This document shows, piece by piece, positions 7,690 through 16,644 of a DNA stretch of 64,000 nt; position 1 is the first letter of the stretch; each line of letters begins with the position of its first letter. The DNA comes from Pseudoalteromonas peptidolytica. Lineage in GTDB: Bacteria > Pseudomonadota > Gammaproteobacteria > Enterobacterales > Alteromonadaceae. The notes under the pieces were generated by a model that searched no databases, had not been told where the DNA came from, and worked only from the letters and a program-made list of their open reading frames with translations. Made by a program: the position numbers and the translations under genes. The stretch lies in assembly GCF_012641745.1 (NCBI RefSeq), contig NZ_WEHZ01000018.1, forward strand, positions 1 to 64,000, in the 5' to 3' direction.

Positions 7690-8676
7690 ATGGAAGTGAT
7701 AAAAGCAAATGCCGTGTGTAAGACGTTTTCAAGACCTTTGGCGTCGACCCAAACTGGGGTTATTGCGGCGATAAAACAATTTGTTGCACCACCAAAAGAG
7801 AATATCAATGTTATTGATAACGTCTCCCTATCCGTTCAGCAAGGTGAGTTTGTGGGGCTGTTGGGGGCGAATGGTTCAGGCAAGTCAACATTGTTGAAAT
7901 TACTCACAGGGATTTTGCAGCCTGATGCTGGTTCGCTTACGGTACTTGGGCATCACCCATCTAAAGAGCGCAAAGCGTACACCAAGAAAATTGGTGCCGT
8001 ATTTGGGCAAAAGAGCTTACTGTGGTGGAATGTGGCTATCATTGAGTCGTTTCGGCTTTATGCTTCTATCTACAAACTCAGCCGCCAAGATAGTGAACGT
8101 CGCATTGAGCAACTCAGCGAGTTACTTGGACTCAGAGATTTGTTGTCGTCGCCACCGAAAAAACTTTCTTTGGGTCAGCGCATGAAAGCTGAAGTTGTCG
8201 CTTCGTTGCTACATCAGCCACAGCTTATTTTTCTGGATGAGCCAACCATTGCCATGGATCCGGTTTCGCGGCTTAATTTGATGAACTTCTTGTTGCAGCT
8301 TAATCGAGATGAAGGCACGAGTATCGTGCTGACATCTCATAATATGGCAGATGTTCATCACTATTGTCAGCGCAGTGTGATAATGGAGCAAGGCGCAGTG
8401 CTATTTGATGGTAAAACCTCGGATATCTTGTCATTGGAGCACGGTAAGGTATTAGAAATTAAAACCTGCTCAGCGCTTGATAGCCAGTTGTTGTCTGAGT
8501 TCGAATACGAATTGATAGAAGATAATCACTATCGTATAAAGACCTCAACTGAACTTGCGAAAGAAGCGCTGTCACGGCTGGCTTTTCACCCTAACGTGAA
8601 AGACGTCAACCTCTCTCCACCGAGCTTAGATCATGCCATTCATCACTTTATGACTGCAGCGAGAAATACGTTATGA
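7690..8676 (+). CDS. ABC-2 family transporter ATP-binding protein
   Basis: 328 residues. GAGGTG lies 7 nt upstream of the ATG. Walker A GANGSGKST (59-67), signature LSLGQRMKAE, Walker B LIFLDEPT and H-switch SH (LTSHN) are all present, so it should be an active ATPase. Its length, with a C-terminal extension of about 80 residues and an N-terminal insertion before the usual start of the fold, matches the COG4586-like ATPases that pair with two six-helix ABC-2 permeases (COG4587/COG3694 types), exactly the two genes that follow. It probably powers export of the modified peptide or self-protection. The stop overlaps the next start as ATGA. Confidence 0.9.
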   Translation: MEVIKANAVCKTFSRPLASTQTGVIAAIKQFVAPPKENINVIDNVSLSVQQGEFVGLLGANGSGKSTLLKLLTGILQPDAGSLTVLGHHPSKERKAYTKKIGAVFGQKSLLWWNVAIIESFRLYASIYKLSRQDSERRIEQLSELLGLRDLLSSPPKKLSLGQRMKAEVVASLLHQPQLIFLDEPTIAMDPVSRLNLMNFLLQLNRDEGTSIVLTSHNMADVHHYCQRSVIMEQGAVLFDGKTSDILSLEHGKVLEIKTCSALDSQLLSEFEYELIEDNHYRIKTSTELAKEALSRLAFHPNVKDVNLSPPSLDHAIHHFMTAARNTL

Positions 8677-9461
8677 ATAGCATGGTTTTTATTCGCTTCT
8701 TGCAGTTGTCACTCAAAGATTTATCGGTATTTCGTAGTGATTTTATTATTAGCATCATACACATCCTTATCTATCAGGGGATCTTTATTTTATTTTGGGA
8801 TGCGTTACTACGACAACTGGACTCACCACTGGGTGAGTGGGACAAAGGGAGCTTGGCACTACTTATTTTGGTTGGCTTAATATTTTCTTCAATCAGAATG
8901 CTATTTTTCGGATTCACTACCATGAGTAGCAAGGTGATCAACGGTGAACTTGATAAATACCTTTGTCGTCCAGTTTCCCCTTTGTTAGCGTTACTAGCTG
9001 AAGATACCAAGATTTGGGCTGCGGGCCATTCATTATTAACTTGTAGCATTTTGTTCTTCTTTATGGACCAAGTGTATGACTACCAGTTTACTACGCTATC
9101 TTTTGTGTACTTTTCAATCTCTATTTTGGTGGGCAGTTTAACGCTGGTACTGATGGAGGGTTGCATTGCACTGAGTGCATTTTGGTTTGGTAATGTGGAC
9201 AGGTTATTTTATTTAATCAATAGTTTTGGCGATTTTCAGCGCTATCCCATCACTTTATTTCCTAAATTATTACAGCACTTTCTTATTTATGTTTTGCCCA
9301 TTGGTTTAGTGTCATCTATACCGGTCATGTTTCTTGTTGGAATGTATGACGAGCCAGCCTCGATGCTGATTATTCAGGGAGTTATTTTACTCTTCTGGCT
9401 ATGTGGCTTTGTCTGGCTTTGGCGCTGCGCTTTGCGCCGTTACGACTCGTTAGGGGGGTAA
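8673..9461 (+). CDS. ABC-2 type permease 1
   Basis: 262 residues with about six hydrophobic segments (for example FIISIIHILIYQGIFILFW and LALLILVGLIFSSI) and the family-typical GELDKYLCRPVSPL cytoplasmic loop. It starts within the ATGA overlap with the ATPase gene. Its sequel at 9463 shares the DKFLCRPFN loop and a similar C-terminal YxSLGG, so the two form a heteromeric permease pair of the ABC2_membrane_6 kind. Inner membrane. Confidence 0.88.
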   Translation: MNSMVFIRFLQLSLKDLSVFRSDFIISIIHILIYQGIFILFWDALLRQLDSPLGEWDKGSLALLILVGLIFSSIRMLFFGFTTMSSKVINGELDKYLCRPVSPLLALLAEDTKIWAAGHSLLTCSILFFFMDQVYDYQFTTLSFVYFSISILVGSLTLVLMEGCIALSAFWFGNVDRLFYLINSFGDFQRYPITLFPKLLQHFLIYVLPIGLVSSIPVMFLVGMYDEPASMLIIQGVILLFWLCGFVWLWRCALRRYDSLGG

Positions 9462-9462
9462 G

Positions 9463-10245
9463 ATGAGCGTATTACAATTACTCCGGTTAGAGTTAAAAGA
9501 AGCAACCCACTTTCGAACAAACTTGTACGCTTGGGTGTTATCGCATCCATTGCAGTTGTTGATTATTTACATGCTATGGCAAGGGATATTTCACTTTACT
9601 GACTCAGTTGCGGGTTACAGCTTGCAACATATCGTCATGTATTATTTTTTAGTGCATTTTATTAATTCATTTTTATCATCAGCATATACTGTGAACTATC
9701 AAGTATGGAGTGATATCAATGAAGGAGGACTGGATAAATTCCTTTGTCGGCCTTTCAATTATTTAACGCTAATCTCAATAAAAAACCTGTCCAGACCTGG
9801 GATTGATGCGCTGTTCGCCTTGCCTGTACTGGTCATTGCAGTGTGGCTCGCCCCTCAGCAAAGTAGCGTCTTTAGTTGGGTGATGTTCACGTTTTCAGTA
9901 TGGTTGTCCTTATTACTATTAATTGAAATTCAAAAAGTTATTGGTCTACTATCATTGTGGTTGGAAAAGGTATTTGGGCTAAGAGATATTTTATTTAGCT
10001 TTATGATGCTGCTCTCAGGTCAGTTATTACCTTTGAGTATTTTGCCTCAATGGCTAGGAGAAATAGCCCTTTATTCTCCATTTGCTGCACTTTTTCACGC
10101 ACCAATTTCACAAGTTTTACCAAGCCAAAGTGTCACAGGGCTCAGTGCAATTGAGTTACAACTACTATGGCTCTTGGTATTTATTTTATTCAGTAAACTG
10201 CTATGGACGGTAGGAAGACCTAAATATCAGTCTTTGGGTGGTTAA
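9463..10245 (+). CDS. ABC-2 type permease 2
   Basis: 260 residues, six predicted membrane segments, with NEGGLDKFLCRPFNYL matching the loop of permease 1 and a terminal KYQSLGG matching RYDSLGG of permease 1. The spacing of 1 nt after permease 1 and a GGGGGG ribosome site mark one operon. It is expected to complete the exporter with the ATPase at 7690. Confidence 0.88.
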   Translation: MSVLQLLRLELKEATHFRTNLYAWVLSHPLQLLIIYMLWQGIFHFTDSVAGYSLQHIVMYYFLVHFINSFLSSAYTVNYQVWSDINEGGLDKFLCRPFNYLTLISIKNLSRPGIDALFALPVLVIAVWLAPQQSSVFSWVMFTFSVWLSLLLLIEIQKVIGLLSLWLEKVFGLRDILFSFMMLLSGQLLPLSILPQWLGEIALYSPFAALFHAPISQVLPSQSVTGLSAIELQLLWLLVFILFSKLLWTVGRPKYQSLGG

Positions 10246-10262
10246 TAATAAGAGGAAGTAAG

Positions 10263-10967
10263 ATGTCAAAAGCCATTATCAAAGCCAGTGAACTCGGAAA
10301 GTATTATCAAGTCGGCAATATTAAGACGCAGGTTTTTAACTCGCTGTCATTTGCAGTTGAGGAAGGAGAGTTTGTTTCTATCGTTGGGCCATCCGGTGCA
10401 GGAAAAACAACGTTACTAAATACAATCGGGTTGTTGGAGAAGTTTCAGTCTGGGCGCTTACAAGTAGCGGGAGCAGACGTTGCAACAATGAAAGACCAAC
10501 AGCTTTCGCAGCTGAGAAACCAATATATTGGGTTTATTTTTCAAAATTTTAATTTATTACCTGAGATGACGGTGCTAGATAACGTGATGTTGCCGCTAGA
10601 AATAGCGGGTGTCTCCTCTGCCATAGCAAAAGAAAAAGCGGTATATCAGCTGGAAAGGATGGGACTAAAAGGGCGAATGGATCACAAGCATTTCTTGCTC
10701 TCTGGAGGTCAGCAACAACGGGTTGCGATTGCGCGTGCATTGATTTCAGAGCCTAAAGTTATCCTCGCCGATGAACCAACAGGGAATTTGAATTCGCAAA
10801 TGGCAATGGAAATTATGAAACTGTTGAAAGAAATTAATGCAGAAGGCACTACCATTTTGATGGTGACGCATGATGAGCATTTATCACAGTTGGCAACGAG
10901 GCAAATTATGTTGTCGGACGGTAATATCATAGAGTCTCAGCAGCAGGAGTTAGCTTCATGCGGTTAG
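10263..10967 (+). CDS. MacB/LolD-type ABC transporter ATP-binding protein
   Basis: 234 residues. Walker A GPSGAGKTT (42-50), signature LSGGQQQRVAIARAL, Walker B VILADEPTGNL, H-switch VTHDEH. Length and motifs place it in the MacB/LolD/FtsE group, which work with FtsX-like permeases by mechanotransmission rather than classical transport. AGAGGAAG precedes the ATG. The end overlaps the next gene by 10 nt. No MacA-like adaptor or TolC-like outer membrane factor is present in the operon, so these would have to be supplied elsewhere or are not needed. Confidence 0.9.
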   Translation: MSKAIIKASELGKYYQVGNIKTQVFNSLSFAVEEGEFVSIVGPSGAGKTTLLNTIGLLEKFQSGRLQVAGADVATMKDQQLSQLRNQYIGFIFQNFNLLPEMTVLDNVMLPLEIAGVSSAIAKEKAVYQLERMGLKGRMDHKHFLLSGGQQQRVAIARALISEPKVILADEPTGNLNSQMAMEIMKLLKEINAEGTTILMVTHDEHLSQLATRQIMLSDGNIIESQQQELASCG

Positions 10968-12247
10968 GCTCGTTAGTTAATAACCTTAAGTCACAGAGTT
11001 TGATTAGTGCATTAGTTATATTACTTATCGCCACCGGCCTTGGGGCATTTGGCACTACCTATTCTGTGTATCACGTCATGTCTAGCAATCCAATGTCATA
11101 TGCTGAGCACACCACAAGATATGTGTTGTTAGATGATTGGAGTCCAGACAAAGAGTTTGACTTTTCTCCGCCGCTTCTGAGCTATCAAGATGCAAAGCAG
11201 CTCGCCGCACTGAACGAAATGGGGAAAAGTGCTTTAACTTACGACTCAAAGCTGGTGTCACAAGTACCTGATTCGCCTTATATCTATGAATTCACAGCCA
11301 GAGCTACCACCCCCGACTTTTTTTCCATATTTACGATACCATTTCGATATGGAAATGCTTGGTCTATGCAAGATGAGCATGATGAAACTGAGGTGGTAGT
11401 TTTGTCTCAACAAGCAAACGCGCAATTATTTAACGGTATAAATAGCGTTGGTAAAACGCTAATGCTAGATAATCGTCCCTATACGGTTGTCGGTGTGCTG
11501 TTTGAATTTAGTATGACACCTAAGATATACGATTTACATGTAGCACCATACTCAGATATTGAGGGCGTGTTTATTCCATTTTCTACCGCAGTTAAAAACA
11601 GTGTCTTGCCACACGGGCGCTTATTAGGGTGGCGCAATGAGCCGCTGAGTGGTTTTCAGGACGTGTTTAATACCACCATGATCTGGCTACAGCTGTGGGT
11701 TAGTTTTGACAGTGGCGCACAAATGCAAGCCTATGAGCAGCGTGTGGCTGGGTATGCAAACGCGCTACACCAATCTGGCCGAATGTTACGCGGTCAAGAT
11801 AAATTTAGACTACTGACCCCATCTCAATGGTTGCGTGAAAACGAAGTAGTTAATAGTGATAGTCAATTTCTACTCTTTTTGGCGATTGTATTTTTATTAA
11901 TTTGCTTGCTCTGTGTTGCAGGGTTGCTCTTTGCAAGTTATGCCTCAAGACAACATGCCTTGAACGTATACCGAGCCATAGGCGCATCAAAGCAATACCT
12001 CATAAAACTGTTGTTAGCGGAGTTAAGTGTTTTAACTGCACTTGGATGTTTGCTAGGCGTGATATTTATAGCAATAGGGCTGTCTTACATGGAGCTTCTG
12101 TATGGCAGCAGTTATGCACAGGTCGCCAATATGAATGTAGTGCCGGTGATGTTGGCAGTGGCAACATGCTTTATTGGTGTATTCTTGGCCAGTGCATTGC
12201 CAATAGGTAAGTGCTGTAATGCTGATGGGTTAACGGTGCAGAGGTAA
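10958..12247 (+). CDS. MacB/FtsX-family permease 1
   Basis: 429 residues: a first membrane helix at about 15-35, a large MacB-type periplasmic domain (about 40-300, with VVVLSQQANAQLF and VGKTLMLDNRPYTVVGV typical of the MacB_PCD domain), then three C-terminal helices (FLLFLAIVFLLICLLC and following) with RAIGASK in the FtsX loop. It overlaps the ATPase gene, with AGGAG upstream. Probably forms a heterodimer with the next gene product. A role in export or immunity for the RiPP is inferred from position. Confidence 0.88.
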   Translation: MRLGSLVNNLKSQSLISALVILLIATGLGAFGTTYSVYHVMSSNPMSYAEHTTRYVLLDDWSPDKEFDFSPPLLSYQDAKQLAALNEMGKSALTYDSKLVSQVPDSPYIYEFTARATTPDFFSIFTIPFRYGNAWSMQDEHDETEVVVLSQQANAQLFNGINSVGKTLMLDNRPYTVVGVLFEFSMTPKIYDLHVAPYSDIEGVFIPFSTAVKNSVLPHGRLLGWRNEPLSGFQDVFNTTMIWLQLWVSFDSGAQMQAYEQRVAGYANALHQSGRMLRGQDKFRLLTPSQWLRENEVVNSDSQFLLFLAIVFLLICLLCVAGLLFASYASRQHALNVYRAIGASKQYLIKLLLAELSVLTALGCLLGVIFIAIGLSYMELLYGSSYAQVANMNVVPVMLAVATCFIGVFLASALPIGKCCNADGLTVQR

Positions 12248-12250
12248 GCA

Positions 12251-13432
12251 ATGATAATAAAAACAACACTTCAATTTTTAGCGTATCGAAAACTCCCTTA
12301 TTTGTTGATGGCCGTTATTATTGCCTTAGCCTTGTTGGTGATGGTGAATGCCGCAGCGGTACTGAACAAAGCACAAGGAGAGATAAAGCACACGCCTTAT
12401 TTTGGTGAAACAACATTCTCGGTATGGCTCAAGTACCTTGAGCAGGATGTTGACTATGATATGCAAGCGAAAAAGGATGAGGCAATACTACTAGCGATGG
12501 CTGAAGTGGAGACTGTCAGTTTTGCGACCCCCGTGCCATTTGGAGGCGGCGGTCCTGAGCTGAAGTTACAGCAGCCCAATAGCAATGATGAATTAACCAG
12601 TAGTGTGTTTTATGCCGATGAGCAGTTTGTCCCAACCCTAGCGGTGGACATCATTGCAGGTAGAAACTTTATTTCGAATGATGTGGTCAGTAGTGATGAA
12701 GATGCCAGTGTGGCCTTAATCAACAAGGCGCTCGCACTCAAGTTATTTGGTGAATATTCTGTTGTTGGCAAAGTTATCACCGCAGGTGATAGTAGCTATA
12801 CCATAGTAGGAGTCATTGATCCGCTGGTGGGCGCAAACTTTAAATCTACACGAGGCCAATTTGTGGTCGTGCTACCTCAAGTGAAGCTGGGCAAGTGGAC
12901 ATCGATGTTAGTGAAATTTGCGCCAGATACAGACACTGCGATAGCACAAAGTATGCTGGAGAATGCGCTGCAACAGCAAGCGCTAAAGCGAGTAATAGCA
13001 AAAAGCGGCGTATTACCAAGCTATCGCGCTGCTGGATTGAGAAAAGATTTTGCATTGAGCGCTATGCTATCTGCTGTGATGGGGGCATTTATGTTGGTGG
13101 TTTTTGCAACTGTCTGGGGGGTCGTAAAGTTTAACTTTGTGGCGAGACAAAAAACCATGGGAATATTACGTGCGCTTGGGATCAGTCACCGTAAACAAAG
13201 CATCGCCGTTGCTGGAGAGTTTACCCTTGTTTGCATGCTTGGGGTGCTTTTGGGAGGATTGTTATCGTTATTGCTGAGTCCTTGGTTGCAAAGTCAATTT
13301 TCAATAGAGCCACTTCAAGTCGAGTATATACTTGGATTCGGAGCCGGTCTGCAAATATTGGTGTTAATCATTGTTCAACTGCACCTAATGAAATGCCAAA
13401 AGCAAACTATTGCAGAAACAATTTATCAATAA
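12251..13432 (+). CDS. MacB/FtsX-family permease 2
   Basis: 393 residues with the same layout as the preceding gene: helix at about 15-35, periplasmic MacB-type domain (SVALINKALALKLFGE, VGKVITAGDSSYTIVGV), three C-terminal helices with ILRALGISHRKQ. GAGGTAAGCA precedes the ATG. It is the last gene of the operon that starts at the precursor peptides; no clear intrinsic terminator follows before the rnpB promoter about 30 nt downstream. Confidence 0.88.
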   Translation: MIIKTTLQFLAYRKLPYLLMAVIIALALLVMVNAAAVLNKAQGEIKHTPYFGETTFSVWLKYLEQDVDYDMQAKKDEAILLAMAEVETVSFATPVPFGGGGPELKLQQPNSNDELTSSVFYADEQFVPTLAVDIIAGRNFISNDVVSSDEDASVALINKALALKLFGEYSVVGKVITAGDSSYTIVGVIDPLVGANFKSTRGQFVVVLPQVKLGKWTSMLVKFAPDTDTAIAQSMLENALQQQALKRVIAKSGVLPSYRAAGLRKDFALSAMLSAVMGAFMLVVFATVWGVVKFNFVARQKTMGILRALGISHRKQSIAVAGEFTLVCMLGVLLGGLLSLLLSPWLQSQFSIEPLQVEYILGFGAGLQILVLIIVQLHLMKCQKQTIAETIYQ

Positions 13433-13462
13433 TGGGCTATATCTATTTGGCACAATACTGCG

Positions 13463-13468
13463 TATAAT
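13463..13468 (+). promoter_or_regulatory. -10 element of the rnpB promoter
   Basis: A perfect TATAAT lies 10 nt before the first conserved base of the RNase P RNA, placing initiation close to 13475. No good -35 match is seen at the expected distance. Confidence 0.6.
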
Positions 13469-13474
13469 CCACCG

Positions 13475-13847
<373 letters not shown>

Positions 13848-13850
<3 letters not shown>

Positions 13851-13886
13851 AGCGTAAACATCCCAACATGAGATGTTTACGCTTGA
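13848..13886. repeat. Perfect 15-bp palindrome just after rnpB
   Basis: TCAAGCGTAAACATC (13848-13862) and GATGTTTACGCTTGA (13872-13886) are exact reverse complements with a 9-nt loop, starting at the 3' end of rnpB. It is probably the rnpB terminator hairpin, although no clean T-run follows on either strand. Confidence 0.6.
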
Positions 13887-14074
13887 GACTTCCACTTTAC
13901 TACTTCTTGTTAAATACACCACTTGTTTGTCCATCTCACCACTTTTTATTAATTCTTTTACTACAAATAGCTCTAGATTTAATTTAACCTTTTGATTATA
14001 AATGAATTTTAATGTTGGTATAGTACTTGGAAAGATAGCACTATCTCTCAAACGAAATGAGCAATGGAACGAAC

Positions 14075-15550
14075 ATGTATAAGAACAACAAAGTATTATT
14101 ATCAACTGTGTTATGGCTTGGCACGCTGTTATGGTCAGCATTATTTTCATCTTTGGTCAAAGCTGAGTCGGTCGATAAGCTGATCAAAACCCTCATGAAA
14201 GAAAGACACATTCCGGGCTTACAGTTGGCCGTTATTAAGGACGATAAAGTAGTTAAGCAAGGAAGTTATGGTTTTGCAGATTTACAGCATCAAGTACCAG
14301 TGACGGAGCAGACATTATTTCCGATTAACTCGATGACAAAGGCGTTTACCGGTGTTGCAATTGTGCAGCTCGCTGAGCAAGGCTATTTAAATATTGATGA
14401 TGAAATTGGTAAGCACTTACCGGAGTTACCAGAGGCTTGGCAGCCACTCAAAATTAATCAGTTAATGGGTCATACAACTGGGTTACCGCCTATCCTCGAA
14501 TTAAGTGCTGGCTTAGAAACCATTGTCCCAAACGATGCAGAGGCCTCATGGCAAGCTGTACAAAAGCAGCCTTTTCAATTTACACCTAATTCGCGTTTTA
14601 GTTATAACCAAACTGGCTATGTGATTTTGGGTAAGATTATTGATAAATATGTACCAGAAGGGTTTCCTGCTTTTATTACCAAGATGCAGTTAGCACGCGC
14701 CAATATGCCGCAAACGGCGCAAGCTGGATTTGATTATCTTGAACGCATGGTGCCTCATCAGGCTCGTCAATATATTCATTTAGGTGAGGGGAACTATAAA
14801 AACTTTTACGGTGAATTCCCTTACATACTAAGAACTGCAGCAGGAATGAGCTCAACTGCAACAGAATTGGCTAATTATCTTGTATCGTTACAACAAGGTA
14901 AACTAATTAAAGAGCTGGATATGCTATGGACACCAGTTACGCTGAATAATGGTCGCACTGAGGCCTTTAACAACAAAGAAAACGGCTATGCAATGGGCTG
15001 GCAGGTAACGCAGCGCAAATATCACTCAGCGATCAGTGCCAGCGGTGGCGACGCGGTGACAGTGATCACCTATCCTGAAGACAAGGTGTCAGTAATCGTG
15101 CTTACTAATCTACTGGGCGGGTTACCCATTACTTTTGTCGATGATATTGCCGCATATTATATTCCAGAATTTAATGAGCCAAGTAAGCAAAAGGCCTATC
15201 AGCCAATGGCATACTTATCGCAGCTCACAGATGAGCGAGGCTTTAGCAACTTTGCCGCGACGTTTGCAACAGCGCAACAAGATACTGGCGTAATTTATGA
15301 TTTAGAGATTTTGGTGGAGTGGGGCAACAAACTTGTTGAAAATGGCCAAGTTAATAATGGCATTGAAATCTTTAAATTTGCGCTGACGCAAAATAACGAG
15401 CAGCCTTATTACCACAACAGTATCGCACAAGCGTATGAGTTAAATAAGCAATATGCACAAGCATTTGCGCACTACCAGCAACTACTTACCATCAACCCAA
15501 ATAGCCAGTTTGCAAAAAATAAAATGGCGGAAGTAGAGCGCCATCTATAA
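14075..15550 (+). CDS. Serine beta-lactamase-family hydrolase (class C/AmpH-like fold) with C-terminal TPR
   Basis: 491 residues from ATG 14075 (GGAACG upstream; ATG 14057 has none). Signal peptide (LLSTVLWLGTLLWSALFSSLVKAES). Catalytic SxxK at S86-M-T-K89 (NSMTKAF), a SYNQTGY motif where Y-x-N enzymes usually have YSN, HTTGLP, and SGGDA near the place of the KTG box. About 80 C-terminal residues look like tetratricopeptide repeats (NGIEIFKFALTQNN, QAFAHYQQLLTINPNS). Family members include esterases, D-aminopeptidases and penicillin-binding proteins, so antibiotic hydrolysis should not be assumed. Probably periplasmic. Transcribed alone between rnpB and dusA. Confidence 0.85.
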   Translation: MYKNNKVLLSTVLWLGTLLWSALFSSLVKAESVDKLIKTLMKERHIPGLQLAVIKDDKVVKQGSYGFADLQHQVPVTEQTLFPINSMTKAFTGVAIVQLAEQGYLNIDDEIGKHLPELPEAWQPLKINQLMGHTTGLPPILELSAGLETIVPNDAEASWQAVQKQPFQFTPNSRFSYNQTGYVILGKIIDKYVPEGFPAFITKMQLARANMPQTAQAGFDYLERMVPHQARQYIHLGEGNYKNFYGEFPYILRTAAGMSSTATELANYLVSLQQGKLIKELDMLWTPVTLNNGRTEAFNNKENGYAMGWQVTQRKYHSAISASGGDAVTVITYPEDKVSVIVLTNLLGGLPITFVDDIAAYYIPEFNEPSKQKAYQPMAYLSQLTDERGFSNFAATFATAQQDTGVIYDLEILVEWGNKLVENGQVNNGIEIFKFALTQNNEQPYYHNSIAQAYELNKQYAQAFAHYQQLLTINPNSQFAKNKMAEVERHL

Positions 15551-15583
15551 GTCATCAAAAGGCCACAAGCCCGACAGGTTAAG

Positions 15584-15614
15584 AGCCGCAAGTTCAAGGG
15601 CTTGCGGCTTTTTT
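15584..15614 (+). terminator. Intrinsic terminator of the beta-lactamase-family gene
   Basis: AGCCGCAAG (15584-15592) pairs with CTTGCGGCT (15601-15609), 8-nt loop, followed by TTTTT. Strong GC-rich stem with T-run on the + strand. Confidence 0.9.
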
Positions 15615-15626
15615 GTGTATTTATAC

Positions 15627-15655
15627 TTAAGAACTATTAGAAGCTGCGGTATAAT
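15627..15655 (+). promoter_or_regulatory. Original dusA promoter, now orphaned
   Basis: TTAAGA (15627-15632), 17-bp spacer, TATAAT (15650-15655). It reads toward the dusA start stub at 15741 and so is probably the native dusA promoter separated from its gene by the island. Confidence 0.55.
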
Positions 15656-15740
15656 ACACAATCACCTATTTGAGCTATGTACTGCTATAGATAATCTAGC
15701 ACTGCTCGTTGATAGCAAATCTGATTGAGAAAGCCATACC

Positions 15741-15845
15741 ATGAGCCAACAACCAACTCCACCCTTAGCGCCACAAACACCGAACCACTGCGTTGACGCC
15801 TTTCGCCGCTTTAGCGTTGCACCCATGCTGGATTGGCGGGATTGA
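15741..15845 (+). pseudogene. dusA: 5' stub of dusA left at the island boundary
   Basis: ATG at 15741 opens 34 codons ending [14 protein letters not shown] then TGA at 15843-15845. FSVAPMLDW is the conserved N terminus of tRNA-dihydrouridine synthase A and is repeated in the intact gene at 30144. After TGG at 15834-15836 the sequence leaves dusA and enters the island. So this is the native dusA start cut off by integration; the remaining peptide is too short to be an enzyme. Confidence 0.92.
15819..15836 (+). repeat. attL, 18-bp direct repeat at the island left end
   Basis: GCACCCATGCTGGATTGG, identical to 30174-30191. It encodes APMLDW of DusA, the usual attachment core of dusA-targeting integrases. 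Flanking bases differ on the island side. Confidence 0.93.
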
Positions 15846-15896
15846 ATTTTATTTTCCTTTTAAATCAGATTGTTATTTTGTTTTGATAATTCGCAG

Positions 15897-15963
15897 GGGA
15901 TAAAAAGGGATAAATTTACGGGTTGAATGAATTAAAAAAGAAAGGGGACAATTGCTTGTCCCC
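15897..15963. repeat. Short repeats near attL, possible integrase or excisionase arm sites
   Basis: GGGATAAA occurs twice at a 10-bp period (15897-15904, 15907-15914). A perfect inverted repeat GGGGACAA / TTGTCCCC spans 15944-15963. GGGGACAATT (15944-15953) recurs at 30034-30043 near the right end. Helical phasing and presence at both ends fit recombination protein binding; the palindrome could instead terminate the PrtN-like gene. Nothing coding is seen in 15846-15976. Confidence 0.4.
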
Positions 15964-15976
15964 TCACTGTGCCACG

Positions 15977-16264
15977 TTAAAAACACTGTGCTTTTCCCCA
16001 TTCGATCCTAGCTGAACTACATTGGTTTTCAATGTAAGCAGCCAAGTCTTGTATATGAACTAAATAAGGTGCTTTTTGACTATCATTGAGCTTCACCGCT
16101 GGAAAAGGTAATTCATTACTTTTTGCCTTGCGCTTGGCTGTATTCACGCTCATACCCAGCACTTTAAGTGCTAGATCTTCGAGTGGTATCATGATCTTCG
16201 CGCCATATTCAGCCATCAGAAGATAAACGGTTTGTGTTTGTGTAGCATTTCTTGCTTTTGTCAT
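15977..16264 (-). CDS. PrtN-like (pyocin activator family) small DNA-binding protein
   Basis: 95 residues. The central YLLMAEYGAKIMIPLEDLALKVLGMS followed by NELPFPAVKLNDSQKAPYLVHIQDLAAYIE matches the pyocin activator PrtN family: LLM-Y, a pathway through IPL, then PxVxxxxSQKxxxxVHxxDLAxYI. Proteins of this family are common next to the left end of dusA islands, where a role in excision or activation is plausible. ATG at 16264; the internal ATG at 16216 is a less likely start. Divergent from the methyltransferase gene. Confidence 0.82.
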   Translation of the reverse strand: MTKARNATQTQTVYLLMAEYGAKIMIPLEDLALKVLGMSVNTAKRKAKSNELPFPAVKLNDSQKAPYLVHIQDLAAYIENQCSSARIEWGKAQCF

Positions 16265-16620
16265 AAGATCACCTGATCGTTTATTGCATCAGCACTCAAA
16301 CTTTCATCACTTATGAAAAAGAAGATTTAGCTAAAAATAGTTTTATCAATAGCTTACTGCGTAATCCCATTGAAACATTGCTACTTTTTAGACAATGTAC
16401 AATAAGCGAGTCTTGCTAAATCTAGCTGTAACATAATAACAAACACAAAATATTTTTTAAAAGTAAAACTTACAAATGAGATAAGAGTATTAATTGCTTC
16501 AAGAGGAATTTAGCCATCAACTACAATAGAGGCAAGATAGCGAGCGAAGTACTTAGGACTTGGTTAGAAGGTATGTAATTCATTTTCACTAAACTTAAAC
16601 CATGTTAGTATAGCTAAATA
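16265..16620. other. 356-bp non-coding gap holding the methyltransferase promoter
   Basis: No credible gene. AT-rich. Near its right end TTCACT (16585-16590), 18-bp spacer, TATAGC (16609-16614) form a weak promoter whose start point would be close to the first ATG of the methyltransferase. Confidence 0.5.
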
Positions 16621-16626
16621 ATGATG

Positions 16627-16635
16627 ACTATAAGT
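16627..16635 (+). promoter_or_regulatory. Controller-protein operator at the methyltransferase start (OM-like)
   Basis: ACTATAAGT here is identical to one half of the controller operator at 19655-19678. It overlaps the predicted transcription start of the methyltransferase gene. In convergent systems such as Esp1396I the controller protein represses the methyltransferase from a site in this position. Binding is inferred. Confidence 0.6.
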
Positions 16636-16644
16636 AGAGAATCA

